Origin: Bradyrhizobium sp. SRL28
GTDB taxonomy: Bacteria > Pseudomonadota > Alphaproteobacteria > Rhizobiales > Xanthobacteraceae
NCBI RefSeq assembly: GCF_018596315.1
Contig: NZ_JAHEAG010000001.1
Location: 310,001 to 374,000 of the forward strand
Direction of reading: 5' to 3'
DNA: 64,000 nucleotides
This document shows positions 1-7,048 of this stretch, piece after piece. The notes beneath the pieces were generated by a model. That model saw only the letters and a list, made by a program, of their open reading frames with translations. It was not told where the DNA came from and did no database searches. The first letter of the stretch is position 1; the number at the start of each line of letters is the position of its first letter. The position numbers and the translations under genes were made by a program.

Positions 1-87
1 ACGCTCCAGCTCGTGCTGGGGGATGCTGAACACTTTCCGTTCAATCCTCCAGTGGTCTCGCAGAAGATTACCATCACGATCAGATAG
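1..87 (+). CDS. DUF4399-like protein, C-terminal end only
   Basis: An open frame enters from the left edge and stops at TAG 85-87. It gives 28 residues including LQLVLGDAEHFPFNPPVV and ending ITITIR. As I recall the family, this resembles the C-terminal strands of DUF4399 proteins, small periplasmic proteins of unknown function. Only the tail is visible, so no start, signal peptide or length can be judged. The gene would converge on the minus-strand crotonase gene, with about 40 bases between the two stops. Confidence 0.4.
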   Translation, partial: TLQLVLGDAEHFPFNPPVVSQKITITIR

Positions 88-128
88 AGCGGAATTCTCT
101 CCGCCGACTTTCATCCCCGCGCTTCGAA

Positions 129-986
129 TTACCTGTTTTGCGTGATGGGCTGATTGGTCGTCCAGTCGAAGGTGCCTTGGTCGCGCTCGTCGACCGCACG
201 TTTCCAGCCCATCTCCTCCGATCGCCGCTTGAAGTTCAGCCCCTCCGGCGAATGCCGGGTGATGCCGTCGAACACGGTCGCGATCATCTGCGTGCCCATC
301 AGCCCCATATTGTAGAGCGCCTGGTTGACCATCAGCTTCTGCATCATGAGCTGGTTCTGCGGCACAGTTGCCATCCGATGCGCGAGCGCGTCGACCTCCT
401 CATCCAGCCGGTCCGCCGGAACGGCTTTCAGTACGAGGCCGAGCGCCGCCGCTTCGACCCCGGTGATCTTGTCGCCGGTGAACAGCATGCGCTTGGCCTT
501 TTCGGCGCCGAGCCGATAGACCCACATCGCCGTCGTCGGACAGCCCCAGACCCGAACGGGCGGATAGCCGATGCGGGCGTCTTCAGCCATCACGATCATG
601 TCGGAGCACAGCGCGATATCGGAACCGCCGGCCACCGCAAAGCCGTGCACCTTGCAGATCACCGGCCGCTTGGAGCGGAACAGGCTCATGAACTTGTTGG
701 TATTGTCGGACATGCCGGCGTAGTCCTTCATCGGATCCCACGGCATTTCCTGCGTGTAGCGATTGGCCTTGTCGCCGGAGGCGTAGGCTGTCAGGTCGTA
801 TCCGGCGCAGAAGGCGCGGCCGGCGCCGGCCAGCACGATGACATGCGCGCCCGGATCGTTGTCGGCGCGCGCCACCGCATCCGCAAGCGCGCCCGGCAAC
901 TCGTCATCGATCGCATTCATCACTTCCGGCCGGTTCAGCGTGATGCGGGCGATGCGACCGTCACGCTCGTAGAGGACTTTGGCCAT
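129..986 (-). CDS. crotonase-family protein (enoyl-CoA hydratase/isomerase-like)
   Basis: The 285-residue protein has the crotonase fold signature: the N-terminal RITLNRPEVMNAID segment, the CoA-binding AGRAFCAGYDL loop and the second oxyanion-hole region VAGGSDIALCSD. The family binds acyl-CoA thioesters and catalyses hydration, isomerisation or hydrolysis. The two glutamates of classical enoyl-CoA hydratase are not seen: the first position reads D (GGSDIA), and the second lies in IGYPPVRVWGCP, where no Glu is present. Simple hydratase activity is therefore doubtful. The start ATG at 986 is preceded by a good GAGGGAG site. It is the last gene of a TetR-crotonase-crotonase operon, 24 bases behind the gene before it. 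Confidence 0.85.
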   Translation of the reverse strand: MAKVLYERDGRIARITLNRPEVMNAIDDELPGALADAVARADNDPGAHVIVLAGAGRAFCAGYDLTAYASGDKANRYTQEMPWDPMKDYAGMSDNTNKFMSLFRSKRPVICKVHGFAVAGGSDIALCSDMIVMAEDARIGYPPVRVWGCPTTAMWVYRLGAEKAKRMLFTGDKITGVEAAALGLVLKAVPADRLDEEVDALAHRMATVPQNQLMMQKLMVNQALYNMGLMGTQMIATVFDGITRHSPEGLNFKRRSEEMGWKRAVDERDQGTFDWTTNQPITQNR

Positions 987-1010
987 GTGTTGCTCCCTCG
1001 GAAAGCAAGA

Positions 1011-1823
1011 TCAGATCTTGGCAAAATCGCCGTGGCGGCCCTTGCCGCCGGCAAAGCGCCCGGCGCCGCTGACGCCTTCCTTGAAGATGGCCTCGACACC
1101 ATTGGTCCATTCCTGCCGCAAGGCTTCGCGAACCGGCAGGCCGTAGGTTTCCACCACCGAGCGGCGATCGGCCCGCACGGCCGCTTGCGGAAACCGCGCG
1201 ATCTCCCGCGCCATCGCCTCCGCCGCGGCGCGCGCGCCGCCGGTCTCGACGACCTGCTCGCACATGCCGATGCGCAGCGCTTCGTCCGCCGGCACCTTGC
1301 GGCCCGTGAGAATGATTTCCATCGCGCGGCCCTGCCCGACCAGACGCGCCAGACGCACGCTGCCGCCGTCCAGCAGCGGAATGCCCCAGCGGCGGCAATA
1401 GACGCCGAAATAGGCGCTTTCGGCCATCACACGGATATCGCACCACAGCGCAAGCTCCATGCCGCCGGCCACCGCCGGCCCTTCCACCGCTGCGATGACC
1501 GGCTTTGACAATTCCAGTCGCGTCGGCCCAAGCGGGCCGCGCGGCGCGGCGTTCGCACCGGTGGGGAACGCCAGCCCATCGACGACATGACGTTGAAAGA
1601 CGTCGCGATCAGAGAGCGTGCTGGCGAATTTGAGATCCCAGCCGGCGCAGAACGCGCCGCCCTCGCCCCACAGCACGGCGACGCTGGCGGAATCATCCGC
1701 ATCGAATTCCTTGAAGGCCGCCGCGAGCGCTTCGGCGCTGTCGGGATCCATCGCGTTGCGGGCCTCTGCAAACCGGCTATGAATGACGGTCCACACCGCG
1801 CCCTGCTTTTCGATCCGGACCAT
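1011..1823 (-). CDS. crotonase-family protein (enoyl-CoA hydratase-like)
   Basis: A 270-residue crotonase paralogue with GGAFCAGWDLKFA and VAGGMELALWCD blocks. The first catalytic-type glutamate (GGMELA) is kept. The region of the second reads FGVYCRRWGIPLLDGG and has no Glu. The acyl-CoA substrate cannot be read from the sequence. ATG at 1823 is chosen over the in-frame GTG at 1832, because AAGGGAG lies about eight bases before the ATG but touches the GTG. It follows the TetR gene closely, so the repressor probably controls both crotonases. Confidence 0.85.
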   Translation of the reverse strand: MVRIEKQGAVWTVIHSRFAEARNAMDPDSAEALAAAFKEFDADDSASVAVLWGEGGAFCAGWDLKFASTLSDRDVFQRHVVDGLAFPTGANAAPRGPLGPTRLELSKPVIAAVEGPAVAGGMELALWCDIRVMAESAYFGVYCRRWGIPLLDGGSVRLARLVGQGRAMEIILTGRKVPADEALRIGMCEQVVETGGARAAAEAMAREIARFPQAAVRADRRSVVETYGLPVREALRQEWTNGVEAIFKEGVSGAGRFAGGKGRHGDFAKI

Positions 1824-1836
1824 TTCGCTCACTCCC

Positions 1837-2502
1837 TTACTGTTTTGATTTGCGTGCGGCCTTCGTTCCCTTCGGCGCCGTCGCGCGCGGAAGGCATTGC
1901 GCCAACATCATGCGAAGCAGCGTTTGTGCGCCGGTATCGAGAAAATCGAGCCGGCCTGCGATTTGCAGCACAAGCGCCCCGATCATCTGGCTGGTCAGCA
2001 GCGCCACCCACGGCCGAACCTCTGATGGCTTGAGGCCGCGCACTTCAGTCAGCGGCAAGGCGATGCGCTCCAGCACCTTCCAGAGCGCCTGATTGAGCTC
2101 TTCGTCCGACGGTTTGCCGACGCCCAGCCGCTTGAGACCGCGGAATGCATAGAGGCCCAGATTTATCTCGAAGCGGTGATCGAGATAGTAATTCAGGAAG
2201 GCCCCGCAGGCCGCCTCGACCTGCGCCTCCGGCGTGCGCGCGGCAGCCACGGCTTCGGCGACGTAGGCATCGAGCGCCGCCAGCGACTGTTTCAGCAGTT
2301 CGGTATAGATCGCCTCCTTGCTGTCGAACAGCGGATAGATCGCGCCCGTGGTGCAGCCGGCGCGAACCGCGATGCCGCGCATGGTGGCGCCTTCGAGCCC
2401 CTGCTCGGCGAATTCGTCGCGCGCGGCGCGCAGGAGAAGCTCGCGCTTCGCGCCCTTCACGACGTCCGACCAGTCCTTTGCAGAGGCTAAGGGTTTGCTC
2501 AT
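1837..2502 (-). CDS. TetR-family transcriptional regulator
   Basis: A 221-residue TetR repressor. The N-terminal helix-turn-helix occupies roughly residues 20-65 (LLRAARDEFAEQGLEGATMR, then VRAGCTTGAIYPLFDSKEA); the remainder is a ligand-binding helical domain of the TetR_C type. Being first in an operon with two acyl-CoA-type enzymes suggests an acyl-CoA or related ligand, by inference. A 19-base palindrome at 2501-2519 overlaps the start codon, strongly indicating autoregulation. No Shine-Dalgarno sequence precedes ATG 2502, so the message may be leaderless or poorly translated. Confidence 0.9.
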   Translation of the reverse strand: MSKPLASAKDWSDVVKGAKRELLLRAARDEFAEQGLEGATMRGIAVRAGCTTGAIYPLFDSKEAIYTELLKQSLAALDAYVAEAVAAARTPEAQVEAACGAFLNYYLDHRFEINLGLYAFRGLKRLGVGKPSDEELNQALWKVLERIALPLTEVRGLKPSEVRPWVALLTSQMIGALVLQIAGRLDFLDTGAQTLLRMMLAQCLPRATAPKGTKAARKSKQ

Positions 2503-2519
2503 GATAACATTGTTATCAT
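2501..2519. promoter_or_regulatory. palindromic operator, probably for the TetR repressor
   Basis: ATGATAACATTGTTATCAT is a perfect inverted repeat: nine-base arms at 2501-2509 and 2511-2519 around one central base. It covers the start codon of the TetR gene. The position and symmetry are typical of TetR autoregulation. Confidence 0.75.
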
Positions 2520-2538
2520 TTCATTCAATTCGCAGTCA

Positions 2539-2557
2539 ATGGTAACAATGGTTTTCT
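2539..2557. promoter_or_regulatory. second, degenerate TetR-type operator
   Basis: ATGGTAACAATGGTTTTCT matches the palindrome at 2501-2519 in about 14 of 19 positions, with its centre 38 bases away. The left half (TAACA) is well kept and the right half poorly. It may be a secondary site for the same repressor. Confidence 0.4.
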
Positions 2558-2981
2558 TCGGGCGCCTCTCGATCAGCCGACCATGCAAGCGGTGCTTGAA
2601 GTCGCCGCCGAGAGCGGTCGCCTCACACTGACCATGCGCGGCGCAGACGTAGGACCGATAGCGCCGAAGCCTTGCTCTCGCACTTCCTCGTGCCGCTCGC
2701 AAAGTTCTGGATCCGCAAGTGCACACCGTCGCTGCTGGCGTGCTGGCCCTGCTCCATCGCAAAGCGCCGCACGATGCGATGCAAGCTCATGTCCGCCGGG
2801 CACTGCAACCGGATCGGTAGCACCATCGTTATTTTCGCCTGCGGTATTACGGTGTATTGTCGATGGGCAAACCCCGGCCGGCGGCACTCGCAAAGAGGAA
2901 CTCAACGCGCCGGGTGATTTCTTGCTGCTGCATGCCGCTGAGCCGTGTTGCTACCATCGAGGCAAACAGGGAGGCAGTACG
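2558..2981. other. long leader region before the methanethiol oxidase-like gene
   Basis: About 420 bases without a convincing gene. Two short plus-frame stretches have coding-like codon use. One, near 2672-2740, reads LVPLAKFWIRKCTPSLLA, which faintly resembles the C-terminal helix of acyl-CoA dehydrogenases (AKFW..K..P). The other, in another frame, runs to TAG at 2817. They could be a decayed gene, but the resemblance is weak and does not continue. A strong AGGGAGG site at 2968-2974 serves the next gene. Confidence 0.3.
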
Positions 2982-4382
2982 ATGAACATTCGGCCCGACC
3001 CCACGTTTCACGCTTCGCCAAAGCTTGCCATGGAAGCTCCGCCGGAGAGCTTCGCCTACACCGTGCTGCTCAGCCCGGACTCTTCGAAACCGGACGCCCT
3101 TGCTGTGATCGACGTCAAGCCGGGCTCCTCGAGCTACGGCCAGGTCGTTCACACCGTGACGATGCCGAACAAGGGCGACGAGTTTCACCATTTCGGCTGG
3201 AACGCCTGCTCGTCGTCACTATCGCCGCTGACCGGACATGCGTTCCTCGAGCGCCGCTATCTCATCATCCCCGGCATGCGGTCGTCCCGCATCTACATCG
3301 TCGATACCAAGCCGGACCCCACCAAGGCGGCGATACACAAGATCATCGAGCCGGAGGAAATCTTCAGGAAGACCGGATACTCACGGCCCCACACCGTTCA
3401 TTGCGGACCGGAAGGCATTTACGTCTCTACGCTCGGCGGCGGCGGCAAGAACGGCACCGATGGACCGCCCGGCGTCTTCATCATGGATTGCGAGACGTTC
3501 GAGGTGCTCGGACGGTGGGAGCTCGATCGAGGTCCGCAAACATTGCACTATGACTTCTGGTGGAACCTACCGCGCGATTACATGGTGACGAGCGAGTGGG
3601 CATTGCCGCCGCAGTTCGAGAACGGCATCGTGCCGGAAGACCTTCTCTCCAACAAATACGGCCATCGGATCCACTTCTGGGATCTGCGCGCCCGGCGCAA
3701 TGTCCAGACCATCGATCTCGGCGCCAACCATCAGATGGCGCTGGAAGTGCGTCCCGCGCACGATCCCGTTCGCGAATTTGGCTTCCTCGGCGTCGTGGTC
3801 GACACCACGAACCTCGAAGGCTCGATCTGGACCTGGTGGCGCGAGGGCGGCAAGTTTCACATCGAGAAGACGGCGACGATCCCGCCCGAGCCCGCGCCGA
3901 AGGAGCAACTGCCGCCGCTTCTGCAGGGGTTCGGCGCCGTGCCGCCGCTGGTATCTGATATCGACCTGTCGATGGACGACAAATTCCTCTACGTCGCCTG
4001 CTGGGGCACCGGCGAGATGCGTCAGTACAATGTCAGAGATCCGCGAAAGCCGAAGCTTGCCGGCTCGGTACGCATCGGCGGCATCACACGGCGCTCGCCG
4101 CACCCGAACGGCAAGGCCTTTGGCGGCGGTCCGCAGATGGTCGAGATCAGCCGCGACGGCAAGCGGGTGTACTGGACCAACTCACTGTATTCGACGTGGG
4201 ACGACCAGTTCTATCCCGATGGTGTCCCCGGCGCCATGGTGATGGCCAATGCGAAGCCGGACGGCGGCCTCGAACTGGCGAAGGATTACTGGGTCAATTT
4301 CCCCGACGGATACCGGGCGCACCAAGTCCGGCTCGACGGCGGTGACTGTTCGACAGATTCGTTCTGCTACCCATCGGTTTGA
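2982..4382 (+). CDS. mtoA: selenium-binding protein 56 family / methanethiol oxidase
   Basis: A 466-residue protein matching the SBP56/SELENBP1 family along its length: DELHHSGWN-like DEFHHFGWNACSS, SSRIYIVDT, YDFWWNLPRDYMVTSEWA, LYVACWGTGEMRQYNVRDP, GGPQMVEISRDGKRVYWT and the C-terminal GGDCSTDSF. Family members form a seven-bladed beta-propeller. Bacterial and human members oxidise methanethiol to formaldehyde, hydrogen peroxide and hydrogen sulfide, and copper is involved in the bacterial enzyme. ATG 2982 is chosen for its AGGGAGG site seven bases upstream and because the family alignment begins there; the frame stays open upstream but loses family resemblance. No signal peptide is obvious. 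The stop overlaps the next gene's start. Confidence 0.85.
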   Translation: MNIRPDPTFHASPKLAMEAPPESFAYTVLLSPDSSKPDALAVIDVKPGSSSYGQVVHTVTMPNKGDEFHHFGWNACSSSLSPLTGHAFLERRYLIIPGMRSSRIYIVDTKPDPTKAAIHKIIEPEEIFRKTGYSRPHTVHCGPEGIYVSTLGGGGKNGTDGPPGVFIMDCETFEVLGRWELDRGPQTLHYDFWWNLPRDYMVTSEWALPPQFENGIVPEDLLSNKYGHRIHFWDLRARRNVQTIDLGANHQMALEVRPAHDPVREFGFLGVVVDTTNLEGSIWTWWREGGKFHIEKTATIPPEPAPKEQLPPLLQGFGAVPPLVSDIDLSMDDKFLYVACWGTGEMRQYNVRDPRKPKLAGSVRIGGITRRSPHPNGKAFGGGPQMVEISRDGKRVYWTNSLYSTWDDQFYPDGVPGAMVMANAKPDGGLELAKDYWVNFPDGYRAHQVRLDGGDCSTDSFCYPSV

Positions 4383-5050
4383 ATTTGAGCGCAGCCGATT
4401 GGACACCTGCCTGGCTCTGGCTGGCTGTCATCGCGAGTGGCCTCTACCATGGCGTCAACCCGGGCATGGGGTGGCCGCTCGCCGTTTCGGCTGGACTGAT
4501 GGAGAAGAGCCCACGGGCGCTAGTGGCCGCGCTTGGGCCGCTCACGGTCGGCCATCTGATCGCGATGCTGCTGGTGATCCTTCCCTTTGCGCTATTGGTT
4601 GCCGTCGTCGAATGGCAGCGCACGATACAGATCGGCGCCAGCCTCCTTGTCATCGCCTTCGGTCTTTACCGGCTTGCCAACCGGCGCCATCCGAGAGTGT
4701 TGGCGCGGATATCACCGGCGCAATTGGGGCTTTGGTCCTTCGCCGTGGCGCTCGCCCATGGCGCGGCACTGATGCTGGTGCCAATCTATCTCGGGCTGTG
4801 CCGGGAAGCCGAAACCGACAGCGGCCACGCCGCCGCCGGCACGCTCATCAACGCCAATCTCGGCATGGCCGTGCTGGTTGCCACCGTCCACGCCGCCGCG
4901 ATGGTCACCGCCGGCGGGTGCTGCGCGTGGCTCGCCTACCGCTATCTCGGCCTCAAATTCATATCGCAAAGCTGGTTCAATCTGGATACGACCTGGGCCG
5001 TCAGCCTCATTCTGGTCGGCGCCATTGCACTGGCGCTCAACCTGACCTGA
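4379..5050 (+). CDS. polytopic membrane protein, NicO/UreH-like
   Basis: A 223-residue protein with about six hydrophobic segments. Histidine motifs sit in the membrane segments: YHGVNPGMGWPLAV near the N-terminus, TVGHLIAMLL, then AHGAALMLVP. Histidines in such places recall metal or small-molecule exporters of the NicO/UreH type, but I cannot assign a substrate. The start is probably TTG 4379 within the TTGA overlap with the upstream stop, giving tight translational coupling to the methanethiol oxidase-like gene. Since that enzyme family uses copper, a role in metal supply or product export is a plausible inference. The gene converges on the MarR gene. Confidence 0.7.
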   Translation: MNLSAADWTPAWLWLAVIASGLYHGVNPGMGWPLAVSAGLMEKSPRALVAALGPLTVGHLIAMLLVILPFALLVAVVEWQRTIQIGASLLVIAFGLYRLANRRHPRVLARISPAQLGLWSFAVALAHGAALMLVPIYLGLCREAETDSGHAAAGTLINANLGMAVLVATVHAAAMVTAGGCCAWLAYRYLGLKFISQSWFNLDTTWAVSLILVGAIALALNLT

Positions 5051-5071
5051 CGCGGAAGCCGTAGTCGGCAT

Positions 5072-5527
5072 TCAACGCAGCTTGTCGAGTAGCGCAATCA
5101 GCGTCTCGCGCTCCTTGGCATCCAGCGGGGCCAGCGTCTCCCGTGAGATCGCGAGCGCATTCGGTGCGGCCTTCTCCGCCAGTTGCTGGCCGGCGCGGGT
5201 CAGGCTCACCAGCAGCCGGCGGCCGTCCTCGGGGTCCGGGCTGGTCTCGGTCAGGCCGCGCGCGGTAAGGCGGTCGATCACACCCTTGATGGTCGCGACG
5301 TCCATCGCCGTCAGCCGTCCCAGCAGGTTCTGCGAACAGGGCCCGGTCTCGGTCAGTTTCGCCAGCGCCGCCCATTGCGTCGGCGTCAAATTGATGCCGA
5401 TCTCACGGGCGAAGATGGTGGTGTGGCGCTGCCAGACCTGGCGCAGGATGAAACCGATCTGCTCGTCGAGAATGTAGGACGGCCGCGCCGGCTTGACGCT
5501 TCGTTTCGGCGAAACACTCCTTGCCAT
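5072..5527 (-). CDS. MarR-family regulator, NicR-like
   Basis: A 151-residue winged-helix MarR regulator. It reads SYILDEQIGFILRQVWQRH, then LTPTQWAALAKL, GRLTAMDVATIKGVIDRL and the wing SPDPEDGRRLLVSLT. As I recall it, this closely resembles NicR, the MarR-type repressor of nicotinate degradation that responds to 6-hydroxynicotinate. That is supported here by its place at the end of an operon headed by 6-hydroxynicotinate reductase. ATG 5527 is chosen over an upstream in-frame start at 5596 because the latter would overlap livF and lacks family resemblance. The likely targets are the palindromes at 13404 and 13554. Confidence 0.8.
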   Translation of the reverse strand: MARSVSPKRSVKPARPSYILDEQIGFILRQVWQRHTTIFAREIGINLTPTQWAALAKLTETGPCSQNLLGRLTAMDVATIKGVIDRLTARGLTETSPDPEDGRRLLVSLTRAGQQLAEKAAPNALAISRETLAPLDAKERETLIALLDKLR

Positions 5528-5555
5528 CTGCCCCGCCCCTTCCCTTGCCTGCCGC

Positions 5556-6260
5556 TTACAGCGACAGATGCGCGTCCCGGATGTCCGGCCGCGCATCGAG
5601 TTCCGCCATCGTGCCGCCGAAGCAGATCTTGCCGCGCTCGATGATGTAGGCGCGGTCCGAAATCAGCCGCGCGAAATGCAGGTTCTGCTCGGACACCACG
5701 ATGCTGACGCCCTCGCGCTTCATCGCGAGGATGGCTTCGACCATCTGTTCGACGATCTTCGGCGACAATCCTTCCGATGGCTCGTCAAGCAGCACCAGCG
5801 ACGGATTGCCCATCAGCGTCCGCGCGATGGTCAACATTTGTTGTTCGCCGCCGCTCATGCGCCCGCCCGGGCGGTTGCGCATTTCGCCGAGATTGGGAAA
5901 CAGCGTGAACAGCTTTTCGCGTGTCCACTGCGGCGCGTTCGGCCGTTTCGGCTGGCGGCCGACTTCGAGGTTTTCATCGACCGTCAGGTCCGTGAAAATG
6001 CGCCGCTCCTCCGGCACGTAGCCGAGCCCGCCGCGCACGATCGCGTGCGTCGGCTCGCGGGAGACGTCCTTGCCTTCGAAGACAATCCGTCCCGAGCGGT
6101 TTTCGACGAGACCTACGATGGAACGGAAGGTGGTCGACTTGCCAGCGCCGTTGCGCCCCAACAGCGCCACCACTTCGCCTTCCCCGACTTCGAGCGCGAT
6201 ATCGAACAGGATATGCGCCGGGCCGTAAAAACTGTTGAGATCGGAGACCTGCAGCTTCAT
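5556..6260 (-). CDS. livF: branched-chain-type ABC transporter ATP-binding protein LivF
   Basis: A 234-residue ABC ATPase. Walker A is GRNGAGKST, the signature is MSGGEQQM, and Walker B is LVLLDEPSEGL. Length and layout match LivF, one of two ATPases of the hydrophobic amino acid (HAAT) uptake family, which also carries aromatic acids and amides. It overlaps livG by four bases (ATGA). Lying in an operon with 6-hydroxynicotinate reductase, it may serve uptake of nicotinate or a derivative, by inference. Confidence 0.92.
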   Translation of the reverse strand: MKLQVSDLNSFYGPAHILFDIALEVGEGEVVALLGRNGAGKSTTFRSIVGLVENRSGRIVFEGKDVSREPTHAIVRGGLGYVPEERRIFTDLTVDENLEVGRQPKRPNAPQWTREKLFTLFPNLGEMRNRPGGRMSGGEQQMLTIARTLMGNPSLVLLDEPSEGLSPKIVEQMVEAILAMKREGVSIVVSEQNLHFARLISDRAYIIERGKICFGGTMAELDARPDIRDAHLSL

Positions 6261-7048
6261 GCTCCGGCTCCCTCGCGATGGCGCGCATCATAGACCAGGC
6301 CCTCGCCGAGATAGATGGCGCGCACCTGCGGGTTGCCGCGGACTTCCTCAGGCGAACCTTCGGCGATCAGGCTGCCGCGGTTCAGCACAAGGATGCGGTC
6401 GGCATGTTCGAACACCACATCCATGTCGTGCTCGGTGAACAGCACGCCGATCGATTTTTCGCGGGCGATGCGCGCGGTGAGCCGCATCAGTTCGATCCGC
6501 TCGCGCGGCGCCATGCCCGCGGTCGGCTCGTCCATCAGCAGCAGTTTAGGTTGGTTGGCGAGCGCGATCGCAAGCTCGAGCCGCTTGAGGTCGCCATAGG
6601 CGAGTTCGCCGCAGGGACGCCCGGCATAGGCGCCCATGCCGACGAGATCGAGCAGCCGGCCAGCTTCGTTGCGCGCAAACTGCGCGGTCGAGCCCCAGAG
6701 ATTGAACAATTGCCTGCCATACGACACCAGCGCGACCTGCACGTTCTCGCGCACGGTCATGGTCGGGAACGTTGCGGTGATCTGGAACGTGCGCCCGACG
6801 CCGAGCCGCCAGATCGCACGCGGTTTGCGGCCGACGGTGTCCTCGCCCAGGAGCGTGATCCGGCCGCTGTCCGGGATGTTCTGGCCGTTCAGCATGTCGA
6901 AGCAGGTGCTTTTCCCTGCTCCGTTGGGGCCGATCAGTGCCAGGATTTCGCCGGCGCGCAGTTCGAACGACACGCTACGCACGGCATGGACGCCGCCATA
7001 GGACTTGCTGAGATTTTGGACCGACAGCAATGTTGGGACCATGCTCAT
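6257..7048 (-). CDS. livG: branched-chain-type ABC transporter ATP-binding protein LivG
   Basis: A 263-residue ABC ATPase with Walker A GPNGAGKST, the LivG-typical GRTFQ (Q-loop) and Walker B LLLMDEPTAGM. The signature is atypical: LAYGDLKRLEL, with the usual SGG replaced by AYG, which is common in LivG. ATG 7048 is chosen because it overlaps the permease stop as ATGA; the frame is open further upstream but that would overlap the permease by about 70 bases. It pairs with LivF as the ATPase dimer. Confidence 0.92.
   Translation of the reverse strand: MSMVPTLLSVQNLSKSYGGVHAVRSVSFELRAGEILALIGPNGAGKSTCFDMLNGQNIPDSGRITLLGEDTVGRKPRAIWRLGVGRTFQITATFPTMTVRENVQVALVSYGRQLFNLWGSTAQFARNEAGRLLDLVGMGAYAGRPCGELAYGDLKRLELAIALANQPKLLLMDEPTAGMAPRERIELMRLTARIAREKSIGVLFTEHDMDVVFEHADRILVLNRGSLIAEGSPEEVRGNPQVRAIYLGEGLVYDARHREGAGA

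Noticed and set aside
138..1508. A 456-codon open frame on the plus strand
   Set aside because: It is antisense to the two crotonase genes, has repetitive arginine/histidine/alanine composition and no family resemblance. It is a by-product of high GC at third codon positions.
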